Shown: piece after piece, positions 7,835 to 16,064 of the stretch | Position numbering within the stretch: position 1 is the first letter of the stretch | Layout: every line of letters begins with the position of its first letter | Assembly (NCBI RefSeq): GCF_003797825.1 | Contig: NZ_RKME01000001.1 | Span: 496,001 to 560,000 of the forward strand | DNA: 64,000 nucleotides | Origin: Gordonia sp. OPL2 | GTDB taxonomy: Bacteria; Actinomycetota; Actinomycetes; Mycobacteriales; Mycobacteriaceae | Direction: 5' to 3' | Notes under the pieces: model-generated | The model's input: the letters and a program-made list of their open reading frames with translations, nothing else | Databases searched by the model: none | Told to the model about the DNA's origin: nothing | Translations under genes and position numbers: made by a program

Positions 7835-9679
7835 ATGGAGATCTCAGTACTTGTGCAGCTAGAATCGTTGTGCCTCAGAAATTTTCGTGCCTGCCGTGAG
7901 ACCGATATCGCTTTCGCTGCCGACCTCACGGTGCTAGTGGGAGAAAACGCCTCGGGGAAGAGCGCGGTGATCGATGCGATCCGGATGAGCACGTTCCCAG
8001 CTTCAGGGAGACAATCTGCGTGGTTTGCGGCCGATCGCGATCTGTCATTCGGTGTCGAAAGGGGTGAACTGGTCGAGGTGTCGGCTCGGTTCGGATCGCT
8101 CTCGGACGTCGAGAAGGCGGTGTACATCGCTGAACTCGTCGATGCACACGACGATCTGATCTACACTGCCAGCTTCGCGACAGCGCCGGGCACTCCGCGG
8201 CGAAATGTCTTGAGTTGGTCGGTGGGTGAGGCGCGAGTCGATGACGCCGAGCCGATACTTCGACGACGCATTGCCCATGTCTACCTACCTCCGCTGCGTG
8301 ATGCGGTACGAGACCTTGATGGCGGTGACCAGTCCCAGCTTCACGACGTGCTGCGTATTCTGCTCGATGGCGACCAGGCGAGGGAGGACGGATTTGTCGA
8401 CACCGCCAATTCGGCGCTGAGGGCCATCGCTGATCATGAGGTTGCGCGGACATCTCGTGACACGATCCAGGCCTACTTTAGTCAGACGACGCCACCGAAC
8501 CGGCAGCATGACGTTGCCCTCAATGAGCGTGAGGTCGAGCTTCGTCGGATTGCCCGGATGCTGCGTATCCAGCTGTCGGAGAGTGCAATACCGATCGGGG
8601 ATATCGCTTCTACCGGTCTCGGTTACGCCAATTTGCTCTACATCGCGATGATCGTGCTGCAACTGGCCAAGGCCAAGGACAGTGATCTGACCCTGCTGCT
8701 GGTCGAGGAACCCGAGGCGCATCTGCATCCGCAACTGCAACTCGTGCTGTTGGACTTTCTTCAACGTCAAGCCACCCACAGTGGGAGCGAGGTGTCCGGT
8801 GTCGAGCCCGCCGGCAAAGTGCAGGTCGTGGTCACCACACATTCACCCGTGTTGGCCAGCACGGTATCCATCGCGAACATCGTGGTCGTCGCCCGACGTT
8901 CGGAGGGCGATCACTGGCGAACCGGGGCAACAGCTCTTGCGTCAATACCGTTGAAAGCGACGAATGTCCGCAAGATCGACCGCTACCTGACCTCGACCCG
9001 GGCGGCGTTACTGTTCGCCCGCGACGTCATTTTGGTTGAGGGCATTGCCGAGGCACTCTTGCTCCCGGCACTGGCAACTACACACTTGAGATCGGTCAGC
9101 GCCGATCCGGAGCGGGCTCGTCGATATCAACGGCAGTTCGCCAGTGCCACCATCGTCAGCGTGGAGGGTGTCGATTTCGAACCGTATCTGCGGGTGCTCC
9201 TCGATGGTGATCAACCGCGCGTCGACCGAGTGGTCGTCGTAACCGACCGCGACCACACGGGAGCCGGCGACACGCGGAAAGCCGCCTACACAGAACTGTT
9301 CAGCCAGGCTATGACCGACGGCCGTCTGATCGTCGAAGTCGGCGGCACGACCCTTGAGGCGGAAGTGTTCCGGCACAAAGAGAATGAACCGCTCCTGCGC
9401 GCAGCGTTCGAGGAGCTGCACCCACGATCGAAAGATCGCTGGGCCGCTGTCGTCACTGCTGCGGAGGCCGGCGATGATCAGTACCGCGCCGAAACGTTCG
9501 CGAAGGCCATCGGCAACACAATCAGTGCCGACGACCCACACCTTGATATTGGGAAGGGCGAGTTCGCTCAACTCGTCGCCGAAGCCGCGGACCGCGGTGA
9601 CACCAGTCTCGTAGTCCCCGCGTATCTGCGTGAGGCAATTGAGGCAGTCGCCCACGTAGGTGAGGGTGAACGCGGATGA
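7835..9679 (+). CDS. gajA: Gabija anti-phage protein GajA, OLD-family ATPase with TOPRIM nuclease domain
   Basis: 614 residues from the ATG at 7835; the frame is open upstream to 7655, but conserved sequence starts here (LESLCLRNFRACRETDI). Walker A GENASGKS is at about residues 36-43, Walker B LLLVEEPEAHLHPQ at about 287 and the following HSPVLAST is the H-loop region. A TOPRIM domain follows, with the acidic residue in VILVEGIAEA at about 400 and the DRDHTGAG acidic pair at about 467. GajA is a sequence-specific DNA-nicking enzyme that is held inactive by nucleotides and acts when phage activity depletes them. It is followed after three bases by gajB, the canonical Gabija order. Confidence 0.93.
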   Translation: MEISVLVQLESLCLRNFRACRETDIAFAADLTVLVGENASGKSAVIDAIRMSTFPASGRQSAWFAADRDLSFGVERGELVEVSARFGSLSDVEKAVYIAELVDAHDDLIYTASFATAPGTPRRNVLSWSVGEARVDDAEPILRRRIAHVYLPPLRDAVRDLDGGDQSQLHDVLRILLDGDQAREDGFVDTANSALRAIADHEVARTSRDTIQAYFSQTTPPNRQHDVALNEREVELRRIARMLRIQLSESAIPIGDIASTGLGYANLLYIAMIVLQLAKAKDSDLTLLLVEEPEAHLHPQLQLVLLDFLQRQATHSGSEVSGVEPAGKVQVVVTTHSPVLASTVSIANIVVVARRSEGDHWRTGATALASIPLKATNVRKIDRYLTSTRAALLFARDVILVEGIAEALLLPALATTHLRSVSADPERARRYQRQFASATIVSVEGVDFEPYLRVLLDGDQPRVDRVVVVTDRDHTGAGDTRKAAYTELFSQAMTDGRLIVEVGGTTLEAEVFRHKENEPLLRAAFEELHPRSKDRWAAVVTAAEAGDDQYRAETFAKAIGNTISADDPHLDIGKGEFAQLVAEAADRGDTSLVVPAYLREAIEAVAHVGEGERG

Positions 9680-9682
9680 ACC

Positions 9683-11431
9683 ATGCTCAGTGACGAGCAA
9701 CGCGCAGCGCTCGCACCGCAGATACGTCTGATCGAGGCCGGTCCAGGAGCCGGCAAAACCCGAGCCGTCGTGGCCCGATTCCGCGAACGTGTCGCAGAAG
9801 GGCAATGCGTAGCGCTGCTGTCGTTCACGAATGCCGCTGTCGATGTCGCACGGTCACGGTGCCGCGACAACCCCGCGGTCGTCGACCCGCCGAACTTCGT
9901 GGGAACCTTCGATCAGTTCTTTCACCGCTACGTGCTGACACCGGACACCCGCCGACGATTGTCGATCACCCCCAAGTATCTCAGTTCGTGGGACGACCTA
10001 CCCGAGAATCTCGCACTCGTTCGCCCCCCATCAGGTGGTGCCGGCATACCATTGTCGCAATTCATCCGGGACGACAACGGTCGATGGGTTGTCGCCGAGA
10101 ACCGCCTCGGCTGGAGGTCACGCACCACCTGGAACAAGTGGTCGAGAAGCATTCGAGCTGGCATCAACCAGGCTGGTACGCAACGGATCACATCACTTTA
10201 CGACCGGCACGTATTCGACACCAATGAATCCCGCGCCCGTGCCCTGACCCTATTAACGCAACACAACAGTCTTTGGCTGTCGAGGCTCTCATACCGATTC
10301 AGCGAAATCATCGTCGACGAGTTCCAGGACTGCGACAAGCTTGAACACGCCCTGTTGGATGTGTTGCGCGCGGCGGGAATACACGTGGTCACCGTCGCCG
10401 ACCCCGACCAGGCCATCTATGAATTCCGTCAGTCAACATCGGGGCTGTACGAGGAGTATCGCGCATCGATCAGGGACGACGAGATCACACGACTGACAGT
10501 GTGCTACCGCTCAAGCCCCCAGATCTGCGCGTTGGCAACCGCCCTCCGGATTGTCGGCCAGCAACCGATCACCGCTCAGCCGGACCGGGACGGTGACAGT
10601 GATGTCGTTTACGTGGTCGTTGGAACAGGCCAACGCGCCGGTAGCACGGCACTCGAGATCGTTCGCCGGTACGGCATCCCGGCCCGTCAAGTGAGGGTGA
10701 TCGCGCACGGGCGATCGGCGGCTCGGGCACTCATCCGGGCAGGTAACCAACCTCCCGGAGGTACCTCGCAGATGGAACGGCTCTTGGTCGCGATCGCCGA
10801 ACTGCGTTCCGGCGTTGACCCACGTGGACGTCTGCGGGCGTTGGCTCGCGCCGAGTCCTACGTGATTGACCAGTTCTCCTGGCCCGATGATCAGACGCCG
10901 GACACCCGGTCCGAACAACTCGACATGCTCGGCCTTCGTCCCGAACACCTACGGGTACTAATCAGCACTATCCGCGACGCCTCACAGGACTGGACTGACA
11001 AATCCAAATGCGCGGAAGATGTTCGTAAGTTAGTCCGGCACTTCGCCGAGGGACTCCCGCTGTCGCTTCACCCACAGTTCAAAAGGCGAACAGTGGTCAA
11101 CGACAAGCTCTGGAACTTCTGGACATCACGCATTGGCGGCATGATCACCGTTACCGACGCAGATACCGTTCGTTGGACACATATACATGGCGTCAAAGGC
11201 GACGAGTTCGATGCGGTGGTTTTGGCGATCTCCGATCCCATAAGAGGTCAGCCACATGTGCTCGATGACTGGCACAACGACCGCAATTCCGAACTCCGCC
11301 GAGTTCTCTACGTCGGCGCCAGTCGGGCCCGAAAAATGCTGGTACTCGTCATTCCACCAAATCGCCGCGACCAGCTCACTCACCTGCTCAGCACGTCCGG
11401 CGTGAAGCATGAGGTTACCGTCGCAATGTGA
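9683..11431 (+). CDS. gajB: Gabija anti-phage protein GajB, UvrD/Rep-like SF1 helicase
   Basis: 582 residues. Motif I is EAGPGAGKTRAVVARF (about residues 17-32). Motif II is IIVDEFQDCDKLEHAL (about 209). Motif III is ADPDQAIYEFRQS, motif IV is LTVCYRSSPQIC, and the C-terminal IHGVKGDEFDAVVLAI and YVGASRARKMLVLVI are motifs V-VI. GajB forms a complex with GajA tetramers and senses or processes DNA ends. The length is close to usual GajB proteins, and all SF1A motifs look intact. Third positions are slightly less GC-rich than in host genes. Confidence 0.93.
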   Translation: MLSDEQRAALAPQIRLIEAGPGAGKTRAVVARFRERVAEGQCVALLSFTNAAVDVARSRCRDNPAVVDPPNFVGTFDQFFHRYVLTPDTRRRLSITPKYLSSWDDLPENLALVRPPSGGAGIPLSQFIRDDNGRWVVAENRLGWRSRTTWNKWSRSIRAGINQAGTQRITSLYDRHVFDTNESRARALTLLTQHNSLWLSRLSYRFSEIIVDEFQDCDKLEHALLDVLRAAGIHVVTVADPDQAIYEFRQSTSGLYEEYRASIRDDEITRLTVCYRSSPQICALATALRIVGQQPITAQPDRDGDSDVVYVVVGTGQRAGSTALEIVRRYGIPARQVRVIAHGRSAARALIRAGNQPPGGTSQMERLLVAIAELRSGVDPRGRLRALARAESYVIDQFSWPDDQTPDTRSEQLDMLGLRPEHLRVLISTIRDASQDWTDKSKCAEDVRKLVRHFAEGLPLSLHPQFKRRTVVNDKLWNFWTSRIGGMITVTDADTVRWTHIHGVKGDEFDAVVLAISDPIRGQPHVLDDWHNDRNSELRRVLYVGASRARKMLVLVIPPNRRDQLTHLLSTSGVKHEVTVAM

Positions 11432-11607
11432 GAGGAGCCTGATGTACCTTCTCGAGTGCGGATCTGTTCCCCGAGTAGCCCACGCCACGGACTGCGAAAT
11501 CGCATCCCGCCGACTGGAATCCGCAAGTGTTGCCCCAATTGGTACACCTGCGGCGATTTTCGACCTCCTACACATGCGTTGGGCGCGCTCCCGCAACACT
11601 GAGAAAG

Positions 11608-11706
11608 TGCCTTGTCGCGGATCTGGTCGTTCTTGATCTCCAGAAAGCCCTTGACGAAGTTCTCGTAGTCGCCCAGGACCTCGTTCAGGACACTGAACGC
11701 ATCCAT
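11608..11706 (-). pseudogene. 5' stub of a DEAD/DEAH-box helicase gene
   Basis: Reading leftwards, the peptide MDAFSVLNEVLGDYENFVKG and then FLEIKNDQIRDK matches the characteristic N-terminus of large DEAD/DEAH helicases (often with DUF1998) found in defence islands. After about 33 residues the similarity stops; the frame runs on as unrelated Cys/Arg-rich sequence to 11380 without any helicase motif. The rest of the gene, about 2 kb or more, is missing, so this is a deletion relic. A possible four-residue extension starts at 11718. Confidence 0.55.
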
Positions 11707-11857
11707 GTGGCGGCTCACCTCTCGTATCCGTCGCGTTCGTCACGTCACCGGAGTCTGACCCTACTTGGCGGACCTGACAGAGATGAGGATTTGCACGCCG
11801 GGGAGACGCAGGAAGTATCTGGACGTCTCCGTGGTAAGCGACTTCGACTTCGGCTTC

Positions 11858-11893
11858 AACGAGGTCGGACAACGGACGTTCACCTGCCGGGAC
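11858..11893 (+). repeat. Duplicated 3'-end segment of the GIY-YIG gene, copy 1
   Basis: Twenty bases, 11874-11893 (GGACGTTCACCTGCCGGGAC), are identical to 12449-12468, which is inside the 3' end of the GIY-YIG gene. Weaker similarity extends to both sides (GAGGT upstream; GCC, GCGGCA, GGAG downstream). On the minus strand both encode SRQVNV. This looks like the remaining tail of a second, lost GIY-YIG gene copy. Confidence 0.55.
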
Positions 11894-12023
11894 TGCGCCA
11901 ATGCGGCAAGCGGGAGCGCTGCTGTCGCCGTTGTGTGTTTGTCAATTTGGTGCGTCGTGGAGTTCGTCGGCGATAGGCGACCTGAAGACAAATTTGTCGT
12001 CCTCGTATGCCAACATCGCCCGT

Positions 12024-12296
12024 ATGGAAACGTTCCTGGTGTGGTGCGGCGCAATCTCGTTCTTCGCGGCCGCGGTGTGGTCGCTCGAAGTAAGCCAGGG
12101 CATCAAGAATCGCTTGATTTCTGCTGCTCGTGCGATAGCCATCATCCTTGTCGTTCCGCTGATCCTGTTGTTGCCTGCGGCCGCCGGGTGGCCATGGTGG
12201 GCCTATCCTTTGTTCTGGATTCTCGCACCGGTTGGCTTGGTGATCCTCGGTGCGTTCATCGTCGCGGACCTGCAGACCCGATTCGGAAGGCGATAG
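12024..12296 (+). CDS. Small integral membrane protein, hypothetical
   Basis: 90 residues from the ATG at 12024; the frame is open further upstream to 11901, but that part is basic, non-conserved-looking sequence. It has three hydrophobic stretches: residues 3-20 (FLVWCGAISFFAAAVW), 32-50 (ARAIAIILVVPLILLL) and 55-80 (WWAYPLFWILAPVGLVILG), then a charged tail DLQTRFGRR. It lies between the two duplicated segments of the GIY-YIG 3' end. No family was recognised. Confidence 0.5.
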   Translation: METFLVWCGAISFFAAAVWSLEVSQGIKNRLISAARAIAIILVVPLILLLPAAAGWPWWAYPLFWILAPVGLVILGAFIVADLQTRFGRR

Positions 12297-12395
12297 TTCG
12301 ATTCCGCAACACGCCTCTACGGCCACGGGCAACGAATCAGCTTCTTCGCCGCAACCCATGCCTGAGGCTCGCAGATTCGCGGGGTGAGGCGCCCA

Positions 12396-14192
12396 CTACG
12401 TCCACGAACGTTCTTGGCCGAGTGCGGCTTCCACGAGGTAGGGATTGTGGACGTTCACCTGCCGGGACGGGCCGACGCGGCAGAGCCGGAGTGCCACCGT
12501 TGCGGCCGCTCTGGTGACTTCAACATCGTCGAGGAGACGGCGCAACGCGGCAAGGCTGGGAGCGTAGATCATGCTGACGCCGGGTCCGAACTCGTGGTAG
12601 CGAGACGGCTCGATGTCAATGCCGGGGTGTCGACGTAGCAGACGGATGAACTGTAGATCGTCGTCCTGGCCGAGTTCGACATCGTTGACTGCGAGGAATC
12701 CCCAGCATTGTCCGGACTTTGTTTCTTGAAGGAGCGTCAGGACCTCGGTCATCGAGATGCTCAGACATGCCAATACATTCGATCTCGCGCCTCGCTCGCC
12801 ACGTTGCACCCCGGGCAGGCAACTCAGCGACCAGCTGACCATCTCGGTGCGCTCCGGGTACGGAACGCAACGGGTCAGATAGTCATGCACGATTCCGACG
12901 ATGTCACCAGCTTCGGACTTGTTCGCGAGCGCGCTGAACTTGGACTGCTTCCCGCCGTGCTGGTGTGTTTCTAGAGCGCGAAGTGGTTGCGTATCAGAAC
13001 GATTGGCAGTCACAGGGTCTTCGAACCATTTCTCGGCGCCCAACGGGTGAATCTCCTGCACGAACCCCGCATACTCGTTTATGGGATGTGCCATTTCACG
13101 AAAGTTCTCGGCGATCAGCTTGGACTCCTGGGCTTCGTGAATCAGTTTCTGTTCGACGAGGTGCAGGTGATCCTTCTGCACTTTTCTCGGTGACATCCTC
13201 CCGACCACTGAGTCGGGACGCACATAGAAGCCATTCACGTCGTTGCCAAATTTTCGCTTGTGGGTCGACAGTCGATCGCGGAAGTTGACTGTCTCACCGA
13301 TGTAGCAGTGGCCGTTTGCCAGTGCCACGAGGTAGCAGCCGACGAGAGGTTGTCCAGTGTCATTAAGATGAGCGACAACGTCTTTGACCGTATCAAAGGG
13401 CCCCGCCATCCCGCATGCTCGCGACCAGCTGTCTGTTTTGGTGAGGCGGGCTTTCACGATATCCGGATCGGCATCGTCGACGCCGGCAAGGAAGTCCGAC
13501 GCCAGGAACGAAGGAGCGACATGCCCGTCCTTGCTGTGCCAGCCTTCGCGCTCTGATGTGAAGGCTGTCGAGATCCAAGCGGGCGCCAGCAGGAACTTGA
13601 GCGCGTCGAGCATTTGACCATCGAGTGCAATGAAGTTGCCGTGACTATCGCGGACGCCTGTCTGGTCCGCGATCTCGCTCCAATGGGTCAGGGGCTCGCG
13701 AGGTCGTTGCCAGCTGAGTTCGATCGCGGAATCTGGTTCGAGGTCAAGTGAGCGCCATTGTGCATCCAGGTCAACCGAACCGTCGCGTTGTGGAGTCGCC
13801 ACGACAGTTGCACCGGAAGCCGTGGGAGTACATGAAACGCGCCAGCCCAGCAAGAGAAGCAACGCGGCCTCATCCGCGGGGTTAGGACCGGTCTCGTCGT
13901 CAGCTGCAGCTACGTCAGAATCGTCGGCACCGAGATCGTAGTCGGCTGCCCATTCCCGATACGAAATTCGTTCGACCTGCCGAGACGAGTCTCCGAGTCG
14001 CCAACGACTCAGGACCACGTCATCGCCCTCGCGGGTCGCTTCAGCAGTGATCTTCGCTGCGGTTGGTTCGAGCGCGAAGATTTCGCTGCCCAGGACAGGG
14101 GCGGTCGTTGCCGGTGCGCCGGCTTCTTCAGTGGATTCCACAGCGGTGATTATCCGGAGGATGTCCGACACCTGTTGCGCCGCTGATGTCAT
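12396..14192 (-). CDS. GIY-YIG nuclease-domain protein, defence-island type
   Basis: 598 residues. A GIY-YIG domain lies at about residues 280-365: CYLVALANGHCYIGET supplies the two Tyr/Gly motifs, NFRDRLSTHKRKFG the conserved Arg, and EQKLIHEA the metal-binding Glu. The N-terminal 270 residues (AEATREGDDVVLSRWRLGDS) and the C-terminal 220 residues are not recognised. GIY-YIG domains cut DNA in restriction enzymes, homing endonucleases and repair proteins; a defence role is inferred from location. It is divergent from the RAMA-like gene. Part of its 3' end is duplicated at 11858-11893. Confidence 0.7.
   Translation of the reverse strand: MTSAAQQVSDILRIITAVESTEEAGAPATTAPVLGSEIFALEPTAAKITAEATREGDDVVLSRWRLGDSSRQVERISYREWAADYDLGADDSDVAAADDETGPNPADEAALLLLLGWRVSCTPTASGATVVATPQRDGSVDLDAQWRSLDLEPDSAIELSWQRPREPLTHWSEIADQTGVRDSHGNFIALDGQMLDALKFLLAPAWISTAFTSEREGWHSKDGHVAPSFLASDFLAGVDDADPDIVKARLTKTDSWSRACGMAGPFDTVKDVVAHLNDTGQPLVGCYLVALANGHCYIGETVNFRDRLSTHKRKFGNDVNGFYVRPDSVVGRMSPRKVQKDHLHLVEQKLIHEAQESKLIAENFREMAHPINEYAGFVQEIHPLGAEKWFEDPVTANRSDTQPLRALETHQHGGKQSKFSALANKSEAGDIVGIVHDYLTRCVPYPERTEMVSWSLSCLPGVQRGERGARSNVLACLSISMTEVLTLLQETKSGQCWGFLAVNDVELGQDDDLQFIRLLRRHPGIDIEPSRYHEFGPGVSMIYAPSLAALRRLLDDVEVTRAAATVALRLCRVGPSRQVNVHNPYLVEAALGQERSWT
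12432..12468 (+). repeat. Duplicated 3'-end segment of the GIY-YIG gene, copy 2 (in the intact gene)
   Basis: Partner of 11858-11893. The identical 20 bases are 12449-12468. The two copies are 575 bases apart and in the same orientation. Confidence 0.55.
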
Positions 14193-14281
14193 CTGAACGA
14201 TGGAAACTACCGAGTAGAACAGGCATCCCGTTCCAGCCTCCGTACGTCGCGCTGGCCGGTGCCACCGCCTCCGACATACTC

Positions 14282-14335
14282 ACTTTGCGCACTGTGCTCA
14301 CTTTGCTTGCTTTACTTACTTTGTTTGCTTACTAT
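14282..14335 (+). repeat. Three imperfect 18-base tandem units in a divergent promoter region
   Basis: ACTTTG starts at 14282, 14300 and 14318, an exact 18-base period. Units 2 and 3 are also alike beyond the hexamer (CTTGCTTTACTT, TTTGCTTACTAT). The block is much richer in T than its surroundings and lies 50-100 bases before the RAMA-like gene. It could be an operator array. If the longer frame from 14186 were translated, it would instead encode three six-residue LTL repeats. Confidence 0.6.
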
Positions 14336-14383
14336 TCACTTCGCACGATGCACCACCACAAGAAGCGCAAGGGGTACAAGCCC

Positions 14384-14770
14384 ATGAAGACGATCGAAGT
14401 AAACGACGCCACGTATCGAGCATTGGAGTTGGCGGCCCACCTGACGGGAGGGACGGCGGGATCGGTCGTCGAGACACTGGTCGCGAACGCGTCGACACCG
14501 AGGCCGACTCCAGCACCCGTGGCCGAGACGGACAACTGTCCTATCTATGCCGATTACAACGGCGAACGATTCAGAGGGCTCTTTGACTCGACCGCCAAGA
14601 GCATCCGGCTAACATCGGGGAAGTTGGCGGGTGGAAGGTACAAGTCGCCCAGTGCGGCAGCCCGGGCCGTCGTCGAGAGTGAGAGGCCAGACGTCGATTC
14701 CAACAGGAATGGCTGGACATTCTGGACATTGGATGACGGCACGGGCCGACAACTTCAGTCACTTCGTTGA
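14384..14770 (+). CDS. RAMA-domain-like protein (restriction-system associated)
   Basis: 128 residues from the ATG at 14384, which follows AAGGGG. The frame is open back to 14186, but that start would overlap the divergent GIY-YIG start and read through the 18-base repeats. The N-terminal MKTIEVNDATYRALELAAHL looks like a short helical or RHH-like segment. Residues 60-128 fit the RAMA pattern: YNGERFRGLFDS, RYKSPSAAARAVV, NGWTFWTLDDGTGRQLQSLR. RAMA domains are thought to bind modified DNA and occur in restriction and defence loci. The neighbouring GIY-YIG protein is a plausible partner (inference). Confidence 0.65.
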   Translation: MKTIEVNDATYRALELAAHLTGGTAGSVVETLVANASTPRPTPAPVAETDNCPIYADYNGERFRGLFDSTAKSIRLTSGKLAGGRYKSPSAAARAVVESERPDVDSNRNGWTFWTLDDGTGRQLQSLR

Positions 14771-15088
14771 AATTCCGACTCCAATCCGCGGGCGAACGGC
14801 GACACGCTTTCGTCACAGTGACGTAATTACCCACATGGCGGAAACGAAGGCTGGAGCCATGAGCGTCACGGTTGAATCCAATTGTGAGCGCAAACCGGCC
14901 AATTGTGAGCGCAAACCGCCCTGGGAGAACGACAGATTTCAACATGTGAGCGCAAATCGATGCGCCGTTTGACTCAGCCTCCAGACCTGCGTTCCGCGCG
15001 ACTTGTCAGGCCAAATTTGTGAAAACTCGCCAATCTCGGTGACCGTTCACAAACAACGAGTCCTCGCATCTATTTGAACTCATCCTCC
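14771..15088. other. Intergenic stretch with direct and inverted repeats
   Basis: No gene is recognised. It contains the three-copy TGTGAGCGCAAA repeat and an 8-base inverted repeat at 15016-15023 and 15046-15053 (TTTGTGAA / TTCACAAA, 22-base spacer). The DNA is AT-richer than the window average. Confidence 0.5.
14878..14959 (+). repeat. Tandem 20-base repeat plus a third partial copy
   Basis: CCAATTGTGAGCGCAAACCG occurs at 14878-14897 and again, identical, at 14899-14918. A third copy, ATGTGAGCGCAAATCG, is at 14944-14959. Multiple short copies near an element end are typical of transposase- or integrase-binding ends, for example IS21-type, but no transposase gene is nearby. Confidence 0.7.
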
Positions 15089-15337
15089 TTATGCGCCGAT
15101 AAGATACATTATGTCAAGTAAACCCCTACATACTGCATCAGCTGAATCAGCCGCAACCTGCTCAGCTAAGACCCGCGTTGTACGACCCGCGACAATTGTT
15201 TGGCCTGAATGTCGCCGCTCGCGAGCGTCAATGAGCTCAGCACGGACCGCAGCAGATACGGTGCACCGTCTTCCGTCAAGGATCGACAACGCGCGAGAGG
15301 TGTCCTCGTCAGGTCGGAACGTGATGATGTCATCCAT
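15089..15337 (-). CDS. Orphan ribbon-helix-helix antitoxin-like protein
   Basis: 82 residues. The start MDDIITFRPDEDTSRALSIL resembles an RHH-type DNA-binding beta strand followed by helix 1, with TVSAAVRAELIDARER as helix 2. It resembles ParD/VapB-like antitoxins in size and charge. No toxin gene is adjacent in the same operon; the vapC gene upstream has its own vapB. It may be a leftover antitoxin or a small regulator. Codon use is less GC-biased than in host genes. Confidence 0.5.
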   Translation of the reverse strand: MDDIITFRPDEDTSRALSILDGRRCTVSAAVRAELIDARERRHSGQTIVAGRTTRVLAEQVAADSADAVCRGLLDIMYLIGA

Positions 15338-15432
15338 CGCTCCAGTGTGAAACTCAACGTAAGACTGGGACGCGCGCTCGTAGCCCTAACAGTGGCACGG
15401 ACACTTCGTATTACTTTGCAGTACAACGGATA

Positions 15433-15831
15433 TCATGGAAACCTCACCTGACAACGCAGACCTGGCGCCGTGCCGATTCGTCGGTCAAGCGTGACGAGTG
15501 GGGCATGTGCCAGTTCGGCGACCGCGACATAGCTGGCATCGTATCCGGACAGATTGCTGCGCAATTCCCACACCCGGGAACCGAGAAGTTCGTACGGCCA
15601 CTGCTCTATCGACAGGTCGATCAGATCGCCGTGGGCCTGCACCGCCTGGTCGACGCTGACGACTCCGGCCAGCGCTTGTCTGCGAATGATGTTCCCAGCT
15701 TCAAACATCACCAGTTGCGGTGCGAGCAAGCGAGTTCCGGACAATTGCTCGACCGCCCAGCGACCGTCCGGACCATTGTCGAGCAACAGTGCCACGAGCG
15801 CCGAAGAGTCACACACAGCGTCGATGGTCAC
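15433..15831 (-). CDS. vapC: VapC-family PIN-domain ribonuclease toxin
   Basis: 132 residues, the usual VapC length. All four PIN acidic residues are visible: Asp in AVCDSSALVALLL (about 8), Glu in MFEAGNIIRR (about 43), Asp in YDASYVAVAE (about 99) and Asp in TLDRRI (about 116). VapC toxins are Mg-dependent RNases acting on tRNA or rRNA. The start ATG overlaps the vapB stop by four bases (ATGA), so the two are translationally coupled. Confidence 0.92.
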   Translation of the reverse strand: MTIDAVCDSSALVALLLDNGPDGRWAVEQLSGTRLLAPQLVMFEAGNIIRRQALAGVVSVDQAVQAHGDLIDLSIEQWPYELLGSRVWELRSNLSGYDASYVAVAELAHAPLVTLDRRIGTAPGLRCQVRFP

Positions 15832-16064
15832 GGTCGCTCGGCATCTCGCGCGTCGAGTATCGCGGTGGCGTCGACGCGTACTCCGGTTGCGCCGACCCGC
15901 GCCCGTGCTCGCGCGATGACGTCATCGACGGGCGGTCGTGACGCAGACTCCATCAGCATGCCGCGCAAGTACTCCTGCAGCGACTTGCCTGCCCTCGCAG
16001 CCCGACCGGCTAGCTCATCTCGCACTGCGTCCGGAACATCGCGCACTGTGATCACTACACTCAT
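15828..16064 (-). CDS. vapB: VapB/FitA-type antitoxin
   Basis: 78 residues from the ATG at 16064; the frame is open upstream to 16247, but the conserved RHH begins at MSVVITVRDVPDAVRDELAG, followed by GKSLQEYLRGMLMESA. The C-terminal RARARVGATGVRVDATAIL is the toxin-binding tail. There is no ribosome site. Instead a -10-like TACTAT ends six bases before the ATG, which predicts a leaderless mRNA. The operator palindrome overlaps that promoter (next entry). Confidence 0.88.
   Translation of the reverse strand: MSVVITVRDVPDAVRDELAGRAARAGKSLQEYLRGMLMESASRPPVDDVIARARARVGATGVRVDATAILDARDAERP

Noticed and set aside
11765..12517. 250-codon forward frame through the duplicated segment
   Set aside because: Reads through the antisense of the GIY-YIG 3' end and the small membrane gene in a wrong frame; Arg/Cys-rich with no motif.
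14186..14383. Longer N-terminus for the RAMA-like protein, with a possible membrane helix
   Set aside because: It would overlap the divergent GIY-YIG start, leave no promoter for either gene and consist of the 18-base repeats; the ATG at 14384 has a ribosome site.
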